Both the position numbers and the translations under genes were made by a program. A DNA stretch of 64,000 bases from Micromonospora eburnea (GTDB lineage: Bacteria > Actinomycetota > Actinomycetes > Mycobacteriales > Micromonosporaceae), in NCBI RefSeq assembly GCF_900090225.1, contig NZ_FMHY01000002.1, positions 4,340,001-4,404,000 of the forward strand, read 5' to 3'. The notes beneath the pieces are model-generated. The model was not told where the DNA came from, searched no databases, and saw nothing but the letters and a program-made list of their open reading frames with translations. This document shows positions 48,793 to 57,347 of the stretch, one piece after another (positions within the stretch are counted from its first letter, which is position 1; the number at the start of each line of letters is the position of its first letter).

Positions 48793-51700
48793 TATTGGTT
48801 GTCTCCCTCACTCGACTCGCCGCCCTGGCCTCGCGGCGGCCCCGGGTCCGTTCCCGGCGGGCGGCCGCCCGCTGTACGGCCAGGTCGATCCCGTCCACGC
48901 CGGCCGCACCGTCGAGGTACGCGGCGAGAGCCCGCACGTTGGGGTAGCGGAACAGGTCCACCAGCGGGATCTCCCGCCCTAGCGCCTCGGCCAGCCGGTG
49001 CTGGACCACGGCCATCGCGAGGCTGTGCCCACCGATGTCGAAGAAGTTGTCGGTGGCCTGGACCTGCGGCACGTCCAGGGCTTCCCGCCACACCCGGGCG
49101 ACCAGTTCCTCGGTGGCCCCCGCCAGAGCGGCCGGTGCCGCGCCGGACGGCGCTGGGCCGGCGGGCACGGCGGCGGCGTCGGAGCCCGGCGGCGGGTGCG
49201 GCACCGCCGTCTGGACCGCGTTTCGCGCCGCCCGCGACAGGGCGCCACCGGCATCGCCGCGGCCGGCTGCGGAAGCCACGCTGGTCGCGTCGTCCGCCCC
49301 CTGGTGGCTCGCGCCGATCGGCGACTCCGGCAGGGCGGTGAGCTGATCGAGTAGTTCCAGGTAGCCGTCGAGGAGCGCGGCGATCCGCTCCGCCGCGAAC
49401 AGGTCCGGGTTGTAGACGGCGTCGAGCGCCAGCACGTCGCCCCGCTCGACCAGATAGACGGTGAGGTCGAAGGGGGACCCCGGCAGGCCGGCGGGCACCC
49501 GCTGCGTGGTGAGCCCCGGCAGGTCGAGCGCCGGCTCGGCGAAGTTGAACACGTTGAACAGCACCTGCACCAGAGGCGAGCGGGTCGTGTCGCGCGGCAC
49601 CGCCAGCGCCTGGACGATCCGCTCCAACGGCGCGTTGGGGTGGGCCAGCACGTCGAGCAGCTCCTGCCGGCACGCGCGCACGTGATCGGCGAAGGTGGCC
49701 GCCGAGTCCGTACGCAGGCGCACCGGGACGATGTCGACGAAGAAGCCGACGAGGTCGGCGACGGCGGCCAGTCGACGGTCGGCGACGACCGCGCCGACGA
49801 CGTGGTCGGTGCCACCGGTCAGGCGCCGAAGCACCTCGCCGAAGGCGGCGAGCAGCACCGTGGCCGGCGTCGTGCCGAGCGACGCGGCGAGCCCGCGTAC
49901 CCGGCTGTCGACCTCGGGCGGAAACGAGGTGGTGGCGAACGCACCGCGATACGTCTGGGTGGCCGGGCGGACCCGGTCCGCGGGCAGCTCCAGCACCGTC
50001 GGGGCGCCCGCCAGGTGCTCCTTCCACCAGGCGAGATCCTGCTCGCCGCGGGCGCTGTCGCGGGCGGTACGCCACACCGCGTAGTCGGCATAACTGGCCG
50101 GCAGCGGCCCGAGGTCGACGTCGTCCGCCGGGTTGCCGGCCAGGGCCGCCGCGTAGGCGGCGCCGAGCTGGTCGTAGAAGACCGCCTGCGACCAGCCGTC
50201 GAAGACCGCGTGGTGGAACGCCATCGCGAACACGTGCTCGTCGTCGGCGAGCCGGTACAGCTGCGCCCGCCACACCGGGCCGGTCGCCAGGTCGAACCGG
50301 GTCGCCGCACACGCCTGAAGGCCCCCGCTCAGCTCGGCCTCGCGCCGCTGCCCGTCCAGGGCGGACAGGTCGACGACCGGCAGGGGGGCTTCGCCGGGCG
50401 GGTCGCAGGTCACGTGCGGGGCGCCGGCCACCCGGGTGATGCGCCAGCGAAGCACGTCGTGCCGGCGGACGACCGCGGTCAACGCGGCGCGGAGCGCGTC
50501 CACGTCGAGCGGACCGCGCAACCGCTCCGCCATCGCGGTGTTGTACGCGGCGGAGTCGGGCGCGAGCTGGTCGAGGAACCACAGCCGGCGTTGCGCCGGC
50601 GAGAGCGTCGGCGGATGGCCCACCGTCAGCTCGGGCTCGGTGAGCGGCGTCGTGGCGGCCACCCGGGCGGCGAGGGCGCCCAGCGTACGGGCGTCGAAGA
50701 CGTCCTCCACCGCGACCTCCCGGCCGAGTTCGGCGCGGAGCGTGGCGACCAGTCGCATCGCGGTCAGCGAGTCGCCGCCGGATGCGAAGAAGTCGGCCTC
50801 CGGGTCGGCGGGGGCGTCGAGTACGCGTCGCCACACGTCGGCGACGACGGCCTCGAGGTCGCTGCCCGTTCCGGCGTCGTCCGGTGCCGCCGGCCGGTCC
50901 CCCGTAGCGGCGGTCGCGAGCTCGCGCAGCCGGGCCGCGTCACGCTTGCCGGCGGTGTTCAGCGGCAGTACGGGCACCCGGACGACGCGGCGCGGCACCA
51001 TCACCTCGGGAAGACGCTGTCGCAGGTACGCCAGCAGGTCGTCGTCGGATGCGTCGCCGGCCGGCACGAGCACCGCGACAAGTTCCGGGCGGGTGTCGAG
51101 CCCCACCGCGACGACCGCCACGTTCCGTACGTCCGGGTGTCCGCACAGGACGCGCTCGATCTCGCCGAGCTCCACCCGCTGGCCTCGGATCTTGACCTGC
51201 CGGTCGGTCCGGCCGAGGAACAGCAACTCGCCGTCGGGCAGCTGGACGGCGCGGTCGCCGGTGCGGTACAGCCGGGCCCCGGGCTCGGCGGAGTACGGGT
51301 CGGGCACGAACCGTTCCGCGGTCAGGCCCGGCCGGCCGAGGTAGCTGCGGGCCACCCCGACCCCACCGATCAGCACCTCGCCGGGAGTGCCGGGGGGCAC
51401 CAGCGTGCCGTGCTGGTCGACCAGGTAGATCCGGTGGTTGGGCAGCGGACGGCCCATCGGCAACGGTTGGTCCCAGTGGCCGGTCGCGGTGAAGCTGGTG
51501 ACGCAGACGGTGGCCTCGGTCGGGCCGTAGCCGTTGGAGAACCGGCGTACCGGGCGGTCGGCCGGTCCGGCCCAGCGCTCCACCTGCGCCGGATCGGGTG
51601 CTTCCACCCCGGTGAAGACCGTACGCCAGTGCGGCAGCCTCGCCGGTTCCAGCAGCGGCAGCACCGCCGCCGGCACGCATCCCCAGGTGATCTCGTGCGC

Positions 51701-52453
51701 CTCGGCGAAGCGTTGCAGCCGCGCCGGGTCCACCCGGTCCGCGTCGGGAACCAGCGCGATCTCACCGCCCGCCACCAACGGAATGAACAGGTCCTGGACG
51801 GACGCGTCGAAGCCCAGCGACGCGAAGCCGAAGGCGCGGGTCCGTTCGTCGGCCCCGGTGTGGGCGCCGAAGGCGGTCACATGGGCGACCACGCTGCGGT
51901 GGCTGACCACGACGCCCTTGGGCCGGCCGGTGGAGCCGGACGTGTAGAGCACGTACGCGGCGTTGTCGGGCGTGGCCGGACAGGACAGGGTGTCCATCGG
52001 CATCGCGGCGGCCGTCCCGGTGCTGTCCACGGCTGCCGTCGGGAGGTCGACCAGGGTCACCTCCATGTCGGACAGCGCATCCCGGCCGGCCTGGTCCACC
52101 ACCGCGACGGTGATGCCCGCGTCGGCCACGATCTCGGCGCGCCGCCGCCACGGATGCCCGCGGTCCAACGGTACGTAGCAGCCGCCGGCGAGGAGCACGC
52201 CGAGCACCGCGACCAGCAGGTACGGCCGGCGCTCCGCGCAGATGCCCACCGGCGTCTCCGGGCCGACGCCGAGCCGGCGCAGCCTCTCGGCGAGCACCGC
52301 CGCCCGTTCGGTGAGCTCGGGGTAGCTGAGCTTGTCGTCCCACTGCCGCACGGCGACCGCGTCACCGCGTCGGGCGGCGGTCGACAGGATCAGTTCCGCC
52401 AGGGTCCGCTCCGGATACGGGAGCCGGCCGCCGGCGATGTCGTGGTTCGTCAC
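48782..52453 (-). CDS. Nonribosomal peptide synthetase, A-PCP-C-PCP
   Basis: A 1223-residue NRPS. The A domain (about 10-520) has A3 YTSGSTGRPKGV, A4/A5 FDASVQDLF and NGYGPTEATV, and A10 AGKRD; specificity cannot be assigned safely by eye. The first PCP (about 528-600) has ASGGDSL. The C domain (about 617-1050) begins LSPAQRRLWFLDQLAPDSAAYN and has FHHAVFDGWS, so it is active. A second PCP (about 1113-1185) has IGGHSL but no A domain of its own and is preceded by an Ala/Pro-rich linker of about 60 residues. That PCP must be charged in trans, for example by the free A domain of another subunit. GTG 52453 overlaps the previous stop by four bases. Confidence 0.92.
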   Translation of the reverse strand: MTNHDIAGGRLPYPERTLAELILSTAARRGDAVAVRQWDDKLSYPELTERAAVLAERLRRLGVGPETPVGICAERRPYLLVAVLGVLLAGGCYVPLDRGHPWRRRAEIVADAGITVAVVDQAGRDALSDMEVTLVDLPTAAVDSTGTAAAMPMDTLSCPATPDNAAYVLYTSGSTGRPKGVVVSHRSVVAHVTAFGAHTGADERTRAFGFASLGFDASVQDLFIPLVAGGEIALVPDADRVDPARLQRFAEAHEITWGCVPAAVLPLLEPARLPHWRTVFTGVEAPDPAQVERWAGPADRPVRRFSNGYGPTEATVCVTSFTATGHWDQPLPMGRPLPNHRIYLVDQHGTLVPPGTPGEVLIGGVGVARSYLGRPGLTAERFVPDPYSAEPGARLYRTGDRAVQLPDGELLFLGRTDRQVKIRGQRVELGEIERVLCGHPDVRNVAVVAVGLDTRPELVAVLVPAGDASDDDLLAYLRQRLPEVMVPRRVVRVPVLPLNTAGKRDAARLRELATAATGDRPAAPDDAGTGSDLEAVVADVWRRVLDAPADPEADFFASGGDSLTAMRLVATLRAELGREVAVEDVFDARTLGALAARVAATTPLTEPELTVGHPPTLSPAQRRLWFLDQLAPDSAAYNTAMAERLRGPLDVDALRAALTAVVRRHDVLRWRITRVAGAPHVTCDPPGEAPLPVVDLSALDGQRREAELSGGLQACAATRFDLATGPVWRAQLYRLADDEHVFAMAFHHAVFDGWSQAVFYDQLGAAYAAALAGNPADDVDLGPLPASYADYAVWRTARDSARGEQDLAWWKEHLAGAPTVLELPADRVRPATQTYRGAFATTSFPPEVDSRVRGLAASLGTTPATVLLAAFGEVLRRLTGGTDHVVGAVVADRRLAAVADLVGFFVDIVPVRLRTDSAATFADHVRACRQELLDVLAHPNAPLERIVQALAVPRDTTRSPLVQVLFNVFNFAEPALDLPGLTTQRVPAGLPGSPFDLTVYLVERGDVLALDAVYNPDLFAAERIAALLDGYLELLDQLTALPESPIGASHQGADDATSVASAAGRGDAGGALSRAARNAVQTAVPHPPPGSDAAAVPAGPAPSGAAPAALAGATEELVARVWREALDVPQVQATDNFFDIGGHSLAMAVVQHRLAEALGREIPLVDLFRYPNVRALAAYLDGAAGVDGIDLAVQRAAARRERTRGRREARAASRVRETTNNVD

Positions 52454-55400
52454 TTGTTCTCTCCCCAGGTGCGGGGCTGCGCCGGGTCGACCACCTGTAC
52501 CCGCAGCTCGGACTGGTATCGGCGGCCTTGGGCGTCGGGAACCCAGGCCTGCTGCGGCCCGGGCAGCGCCTCGCTCACGACGAGCGCGACCCCGCCACCG
52601 GCGCGCTGCCGCGCGGCACGCGCCATAGCGCAGAGCGACGAGGCGAACAGTGGGCTGGACAGGTCCACGTAGAAGGGCTTGATCTCGGTCGAGAGCTTCA
52701 CGTAGACCTGTTCGGGCAGCCCGAGCCGCTGCCGCCAACGCCGGACCGCGAGATAGCGCCCGAGGCTGCCGGTAGCACCGGCCAGCCCGCACTCGTCGAC
52801 CGTCGTCCGCCAGGTCTCCCGGACCACCACCAGCCGGTCAATCATGATTCGGGGGGTGTGCGCTGCCGTGCTGACCAGCTTGAACGCCTCCGACGCGTGC
52901 ATCGACAGCAGCTCGCTGAACATCTCCACCAGCGGTATCGGGGTGCGGCCGGGGCCGTGCACGACCAGCTCGCCGGCAACATCGCGGACCCGCAGGGCGG
53001 TGATCGGCACGAGCCGGGCGTCGGCCCCCGGCGCGGGCAGGAACCCGAGCCGGGTGTCGGTGTGGTGGTGCAGCCGGAAGCCGACCCGGGCGGTGAGCCT
53101 CGGCGACGACGGGGGGAACAGCAGCCGCACCCGGCCGGGGCCGAGATCGGTGGCGAGCCATTCGCGCAGCCGGTCGGGCGCCTGGTGGCCGGAGACGAAC
53201 ACCCCGCTGTCCAACGTGGACCAGGCCGCGTGCAGCTCGCCGAGCACGGCGAGGCAGTCGCCTCGGGTCAGCGCCGCCACACTGTCCGCGCAGAACTGCA
53301 GGTCGGGGCTGTGAATTCGCCCCGCCGACCAGCCCGGACGGCTCGCCGGGAACACCTCTACGACCCGCCCGGCCAGGTCCGCCGCGCGCAGCCGCACCAC
53401 GCTGGTGCCCGCCGGAACATCCGCGAGGCCGGCGAGGGCGGCGAAGCGCTCGGCCAGCTCCGCCGACACCGCGTCGACCGGCCGGTCGCCCTCGCCGAAC
53501 AGCAGGCCCTGGGCCAGATACCACAGCTCGGCGAAGGGCACCTCGGCCGTACCGAGCTCCGCCGCGAGTTCCTCGTAAAGGCCCCGGAAGGCGGCACCGT
53601 AGGCGTCGGCCAGTTCGACGGTCAGCCAGCGCGCCACCTGGAGAAGTACGCCGAGCGGGGCGGCGAAGCCGTCGAGCACCGACGCGCCCAGCTCGACGTC
53701 GAGGTCACGGACCGTGTCCTCGTAACAGACCGCCCGGCCGGCGTACGTCTCGCCCGCACCGTGCAGCGCCGGCGCGCCGGTCACCGCGACGAACTCGGCG
53801 TGCAGCAGGTCCAGCGCGGCACGCAACCGATCGGGATCGCCCGCGGCGTCGGCGACCGCGTCCCGAGCGGCGGTCAGTCGGGCGAAGTCGGCGGCGACCA
53901 CGGTCCGGACGGCCTGGTCGCCGATGCCCTCGATCAGCTCCGCCAGGCGTGCTTCCGCACCCGCGTCCATCGGCAGGTCGCAACCCCACCACACCAGGCC
54001 CCGCTCGACGAGTTGGTCGAGCATCAGGTAGACGTCGTCCACCTTGCGCAGCCCCAACCCGCGCTTCGGCTCCTGCGCCACGAGTTCCGCCGCCACCTCG
54101 ATGACGGGACACCGGCCGTCGAGCAGGTCGAGGACGGCGGCCTCGGCCGGGGAGAGCTCCACCGGCGGCGCCGCCGGCCGCAGGACCCGCCGGTCGCCGT
54201 CGCGCCAGAGGTGCACGTGCAGACCCGCGGGCAGCCAGCGCCGGGCCACCGGATCGGCGGCGATTCGGTCACCGAAGGCGGACAGTGCCCGCCGCTCGAA
54301 GGTCACCATCCGCTGGCGGGTCAATGCCGGGCCCGGGGTGACCGTGGTGGCGTCCGTGGCGGAGATGCCGATCCAGCAGATCGGCCCGAAGAAGCCGATG
54401 GTGTCGTTCTTCGCGGCGTACCGCTGCCAGTAGCGCCCGATGACCTGCTCCCGGGCACGGCGTTTGTCGTGGCTGCGTTCGTCCGGCCCGCCCCGGCGCA
54501 CCCCGTCGAGCGCGACCAGGGCGTTGAGGTTCTGCCACGTCACCGCCTCGCGAAAGCGCGGCTCACCGGCCAGGTCGTAGATCGCCTCGCTGGTGGCGCC
54601 GACCGTGGTGGAGAGGGCCGCGACCACCTGCTCCTCGGTCGCCGCGCCGTCGAGGTGGGCGTCGGCGACGGCGGCCAGTTCTGGTGCGGACAGGCGCAGC
54701 ACGTCCTCGGCGGGGAACCCGGCGGCGCGCAGGACCGCTTCGCGCCACACCGCCCAGCCTCCGTCGCCGAGCGGCACGAGATGCTCCGCCGGCACGGACC
54801 GGCCGGCCGACCCGCTCGGCGGGACGGGGCGACCGGTCCCGGCGGGCCGCGGCAGGTCGGCGGCGACGAGCGCGGCGGCCTCGGACGCCCGATCCTGAAG
54901 GAACATGTGTCCACCGTCGATGGAATGCAGGGCGAACTCCTCCGTGGTGTGCCGTGCCCATTCCCGCATCTGACTCGGCCCCGCGTCGACGTCGCCGCGC
55001 CCGGCGAGGCACACCACCGGCACCGGCAGCGGCTCCCCGTCGCGGTAGGCGTACCGGCTCAACCACCGCAGGTCGGCCCGGAGCACGGGTAGGAAGATGT
55101 CGAGCAGCTCCCGGTTCGCCCGTACGACGTCGGGTAGGCCACCCATGGCGGCGATGCGGGCAAGCAGCTCCGCCTCCGGCGCGTCGGCAAGCTCGGCCAT
55201 GGTCTTGGGCAGGTGCGGCGGCCGGGCCGCCCCGAGGTAGAGCCGGCGAGGCATCGGTCCCCCACGCCGGCGCAACTCGCGGACCACCTCGAAGGCGAGT
55301 AGGCCGCCGAGGCTGTGCCCGTACATCGCGAACGGCCGGTCGGCGCGCTGCCACACCGCGTCGACCACCTGGTCGAGGGTGAACTCCGGTGGCTCGCCGA

Positions 55401-55593
55401 TCCGCGCCTCGCGGCCGGGAAGGGCCAACACCTGCATCTCGAGCGCGGCGGGCAGGTACGCCGGCCAGTCGCGGAAGCTGCTCGGGCCGGCACCGGCAGG
55501 CGGCAGGCAGAGCAGCAGTTCGGTGCCGGCCGAGTGGTTCCCGAGCCCGGCGAACCACCGTGCCGTCCCGGTCGACGGCGTCGCGGCCCTCAC
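52450..55593 (-). CDS. Thioesterase fused to a LanB-type (lantibiotic dehydratase) domain
   Basis: A 1047-residue fusion. Residues about 20-245 are a type II thioesterase with Ser94 in MYGHSLGG, Asp in AGRGDVD and His in SIDGGHMF, the kind that edits carrier-bound intermediates. Residues about 265-1040 match the N-terminal lantibiotic dehydratase domain (Lant_dehydr_N), which transfers glutamate from Glu-tRNA to Ser/Thr hydroxyls; the conserved stretch AAKNDTIGFFGPICW is near residue 395. The length, about 780 residues, fits the glutamylation part alone; I do not see a separate elimination domain. No precursor-peptide gene was found, so a carrier-bound or small-molecule substrate is likely, or a PEARL-like aminoacyl-tRNA ligase role (inference). 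GTG 55593 overlaps the previous stop. Confidence 0.85.
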   Translation of the reverse strand: MRAATPSTGTARWFAGLGNHSAGTELLLCLPPAGAGPSSFRDWPAYLPAALEMQVLALPGREARIGEPPEFTLDQVVDAVWQRADRPFAMYGHSLGGLLAFEVVRELRRRGGPMPRRLYLGAARPPHLPKTMAELADAPEAELLARIAAMGGLPDVVRANRELLDIFLPVLRADLRWLSRYAYRDGEPLPVPVVCLAGRGDVDAGPSQMREWARHTTEEFALHSIDGGHMFLQDRASEAAALVAADLPRPAGTGRPVPPSGSAGRSVPAEHLVPLGDGGWAVWREAVLRAAGFPAEDVLRLSAPELAAVADAHLDGAATEEQVVAALSTTVGATSEAIYDLAGEPRFREAVTWQNLNALVALDGVRRGGPDERSHDKRRAREQVIGRYWQRYAAKNDTIGFFGPICWIGISATDATTVTPGPALTRQRMVTFERRALSAFGDRIAADPVARRWLPAGLHVHLWRDGDRRVLRPAAPPVELSPAEAAVLDLLDGRCPVIEVAAELVAQEPKRGLGLRKVDDVYLMLDQLVERGLVWWGCDLPMDAGAEARLAELIEGIGDQAVRTVVAADFARLTAARDAVADAAGDPDRLRAALDLLHAEFVAVTGAPALHGAGETYAGRAVCYEDTVRDLDVELGASVLDGFAAPLGVLLQVARWLTVELADAYGAAFRGLYEELAAELGTAEVPFAELWYLAQGLLFGEGDRPVDAVSAELAERFAALAGLADVPAGTSVVRLRAADLAGRVVEVFPASRPGWSAGRIHSPDLQFCADSVAALTRGDCLAVLGELHAAWSTLDSGVFVSGHQAPDRLREWLATDLGPGRVRLLFPPSSPRLTARVGFRLHHHTDTRLGFLPAPGADARLVPITALRVRDVAGELVVHGPGRTPIPLVEMFSELLSMHASEAFKLVSTAAHTPRIMIDRLVVVRETWRTTVDECGLAGATGSLGRYLAVRRWRQRLGLPEQVYVKLSTEIKPFYVDLSSPLFASSLCAMARAARQRAGGGVALVVSEALPGPQQAWVPDAQGRRYQSELRVQVVDPAQPRTWGENK

Positions 55594-57347
55594 TGCCGCC
55601 CCCCGGCGAGCTGCGGAGTGCCGATCCGGTCGATCCAGTGCCGCCGTCGCTGGAACGGGTAGCCCGGCAGCGGCACCCGCCGACCGGCCCCCACGGGGAG
55701 GTCGCCGCCGGCACGCCACCCGGCGACCTGGTCACGGAGCTCCCCCGGCGCCTCGGCCGGCACGGACGGGGCCCGTCCGTCGGCGACGGCGCGCAGCGCC
55801 TCCACCGCCTGCGTGAGGTCCCGGGCGACGACCGCCGTACGGTGTGCCAGCCGCCGCCGGCCAACGGCGAGGGTGTACGCCACGTCGGTGAGGGAAGGTG
55901 CCGCGCCGGCGTGTGCACCGCCCGATCCACCGGCGAGGTGGTCGGCGAGCCGGGCGGCGATCATCCGCAGCGCCTCCTCGGTGGCGGCGCTGAGCGGTAG
56001 CAGTGCCCAGTCGGCGTTGTCGACGGACGGGAGCGGTGCCGGGGCCTGTTCGACGAGGACGTGCGCGTTGGTGCCGCCGAGCCCGAACGAGCTGACGCCG
56101 GCGCGGCGGGTACCCGTCCAGGGCCGCGTGTCGGTGGTGACGACGAACGGGCTGCCCGCGAGGTCGACGTCGCGGTGGGCCCGGGTGAAGTGCAGGGTTC
56201 CCGGGATCGCGCCGTGGTGCACCGCGAGAACGGCCTTGATCAGACCCGCTACGCCGGCAGCCGCGTCGAGGTTGCCCACGTTCGACTTCAGTGAACCGAG
56301 CACGCAGAAGCCGCGTCGGGCCGTACCGGTCCGGAACGCCCGGGTCAGCGCATCGATCTCGATCGCATCACCGACGGCGGTGCCGCTGCCGTGACCCTCG
56401 ATGTAGCCGAGATCGTCCGGGTGCCAGTCGGCGGCGGCGAGCGCCTCGGCGACCACCGCGCTCTGGCCGACGGCCCCGGGTGCGGTGAAGCCGGCGCGGT
56501 CGGCGCCGTCGTTGTTGACCGCCCAACCGGCGAGTACGCCGTAGATGTGGTCGCCGTCGTCCACGGCGTCGCCGAGCCGCTTGAGGACGACCGCCCCCGC
56601 CCCGTTGCCGAAGACCTGCCCGGTGGCGTCGGCGTCGTACGGCCGGCACACGCCGTCGGCCGCGAGCGTCCCTCCGGTGCGGTGCCGGTAGCCGGCCTGG
56701 TGGGTGGAGACGACCGACGCGCCGCCCGCCACCGCCACATCGCACCGAAAGTCGAGCAGGCTCTGCGCCGCCTGGCAGACCGCGACCAGGGAGGACGAAC
56801 AGGCGGTCTGGATGGCGACCGCCGGTCCGGTCAACCCGAGCGCGTACGCCGCACGGGTCGGCAGGTAGTCGCTGGAGGTCCCGGCCAGAACGTCGTCCCA
56901 GTCGTCGCAGAACCCACCCGCCGGTCCTACGGCGGGGTTGCCGAGCAGGTGATGACGGAGGTAGCGGTTGGCGCCGCAGCCGCCGAACACCCCGACCTGG
57001 GTGGTCGGCTCGACCCGGCCGAGGCCGGCGTCCTCCATGGCCCACCAGGCGACCTCAAGGAAGAGCCGGTGCTGTGGATCGAGCAGTGCCGCCTCGTCGT
57101 CACGGTAGCCGAACAGCGCGGCGTCGAAGTCGGTGAGCCCGTCGAGGTGGCCGAACGCGGGCACGAAGCTCGCGTCGTCGACGACCTCGGCCGGCACACC
57201 GGCGGCGAGCGCCTCGGCCCGGGAGAACCGGCGTACCGAGTCGACGCCGGTGCGGACGTTGTGCCACAGGGCGGTGGTGTCGGCGGCGCCCGGAACCCGG
57301 CAGGCCAGGCCGATCACCGCGATCCGGTCGTCGTCGGCGTCGATCAT
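55590..57347 (-). CDS. Stand-alone ketosynthase protein lacking AT, KR and ACP
   Basis: A 585-residue protein. The KS domain (about 8-430) retains the nucleophile in TACSSSLVAV and the first histidine in EGHGSGTAVGD. The second catalytic histidine is replaced by Asn359 (KSNVGN in place of KSNIGH), so decarboxylative condensation is doubtful. A KS-AT linker (DVAYTLAVGRRRLAHRTAVV) is followed after about 50 residues by a typical post-AT linker (VPLPGYPFQRRRHW) and then the end. The AT has therefore apparently been deleted and no carrier domain remains. It may act as a transacylase, an amide/ester-forming KS-like enzyme or a scaffold (inference). ATG 57347 overlaps the previous stop (ATGA). Confidence 0.9.
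   Translation of the reverse strand: MIDADDDRIAVIGLACRVPGAADTTALWHNVRTGVDSVRRFSRAEALAAGVPAEVVDDASFVPAFGHLDGLTDFDAALFGYRDDEAALLDPQHRLFLEVAWWAMEDAGLGRVEPTTQVGVFGGCGANRYLRHHLLGNPAVGPAGGFCDDWDDVLAGTSSDYLPTRAAYALGLTGPAVAIQTACSSSLVAVCQAAQSLLDFRCDVAVAGGASVVSTHQAGYRHRTGGTLAADGVCRPYDADATGQVFGNGAGAVVLKRLGDAVDDGDHIYGVLAGWAVNNDGADRAGFTAPGAVGQSAVVAEALAAADWHPDDLGYIEGHGSGTAVGDAIEIDALTRAFRTGTARRGFCVLGSLKSNVGNLDAAAGVAGLIKAVLAVHHGAIPGTLHFTRAHRDVDLAGSPFVVTTDTRPWTGTRRAGVSSFGLGGTNAHVLVEQAPAPLPSVDNADWALLPLSAATEEALRMIAARLADHLAGGSGGAHAGAAPSLTDVAYTLAVGRRRLAHRTAVVARDLTQAVEALRAVADGRAPSVPAEAPGELRDQVAGWRAGGDLPVGAGRRVPLPGYPFQRRRHWIDRIGTPQLAGGRQ

Noticed and set aside
49640..52672. Plus-strand frame of 1010 codons over the A-PCP-C-PCP gene
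   Set aside because: No recognisable domain and shadow-type composition; the opposite strand carries clear NRPS motifs over the same bases.
52450..55593. Interpretation as an ordinary class I lanthipeptide cluster
   Set aside because: No LanC cyclase, precursor peptide or leader protease is seen, and the domain is fused to a TE inside an NRPS/PKS operon.
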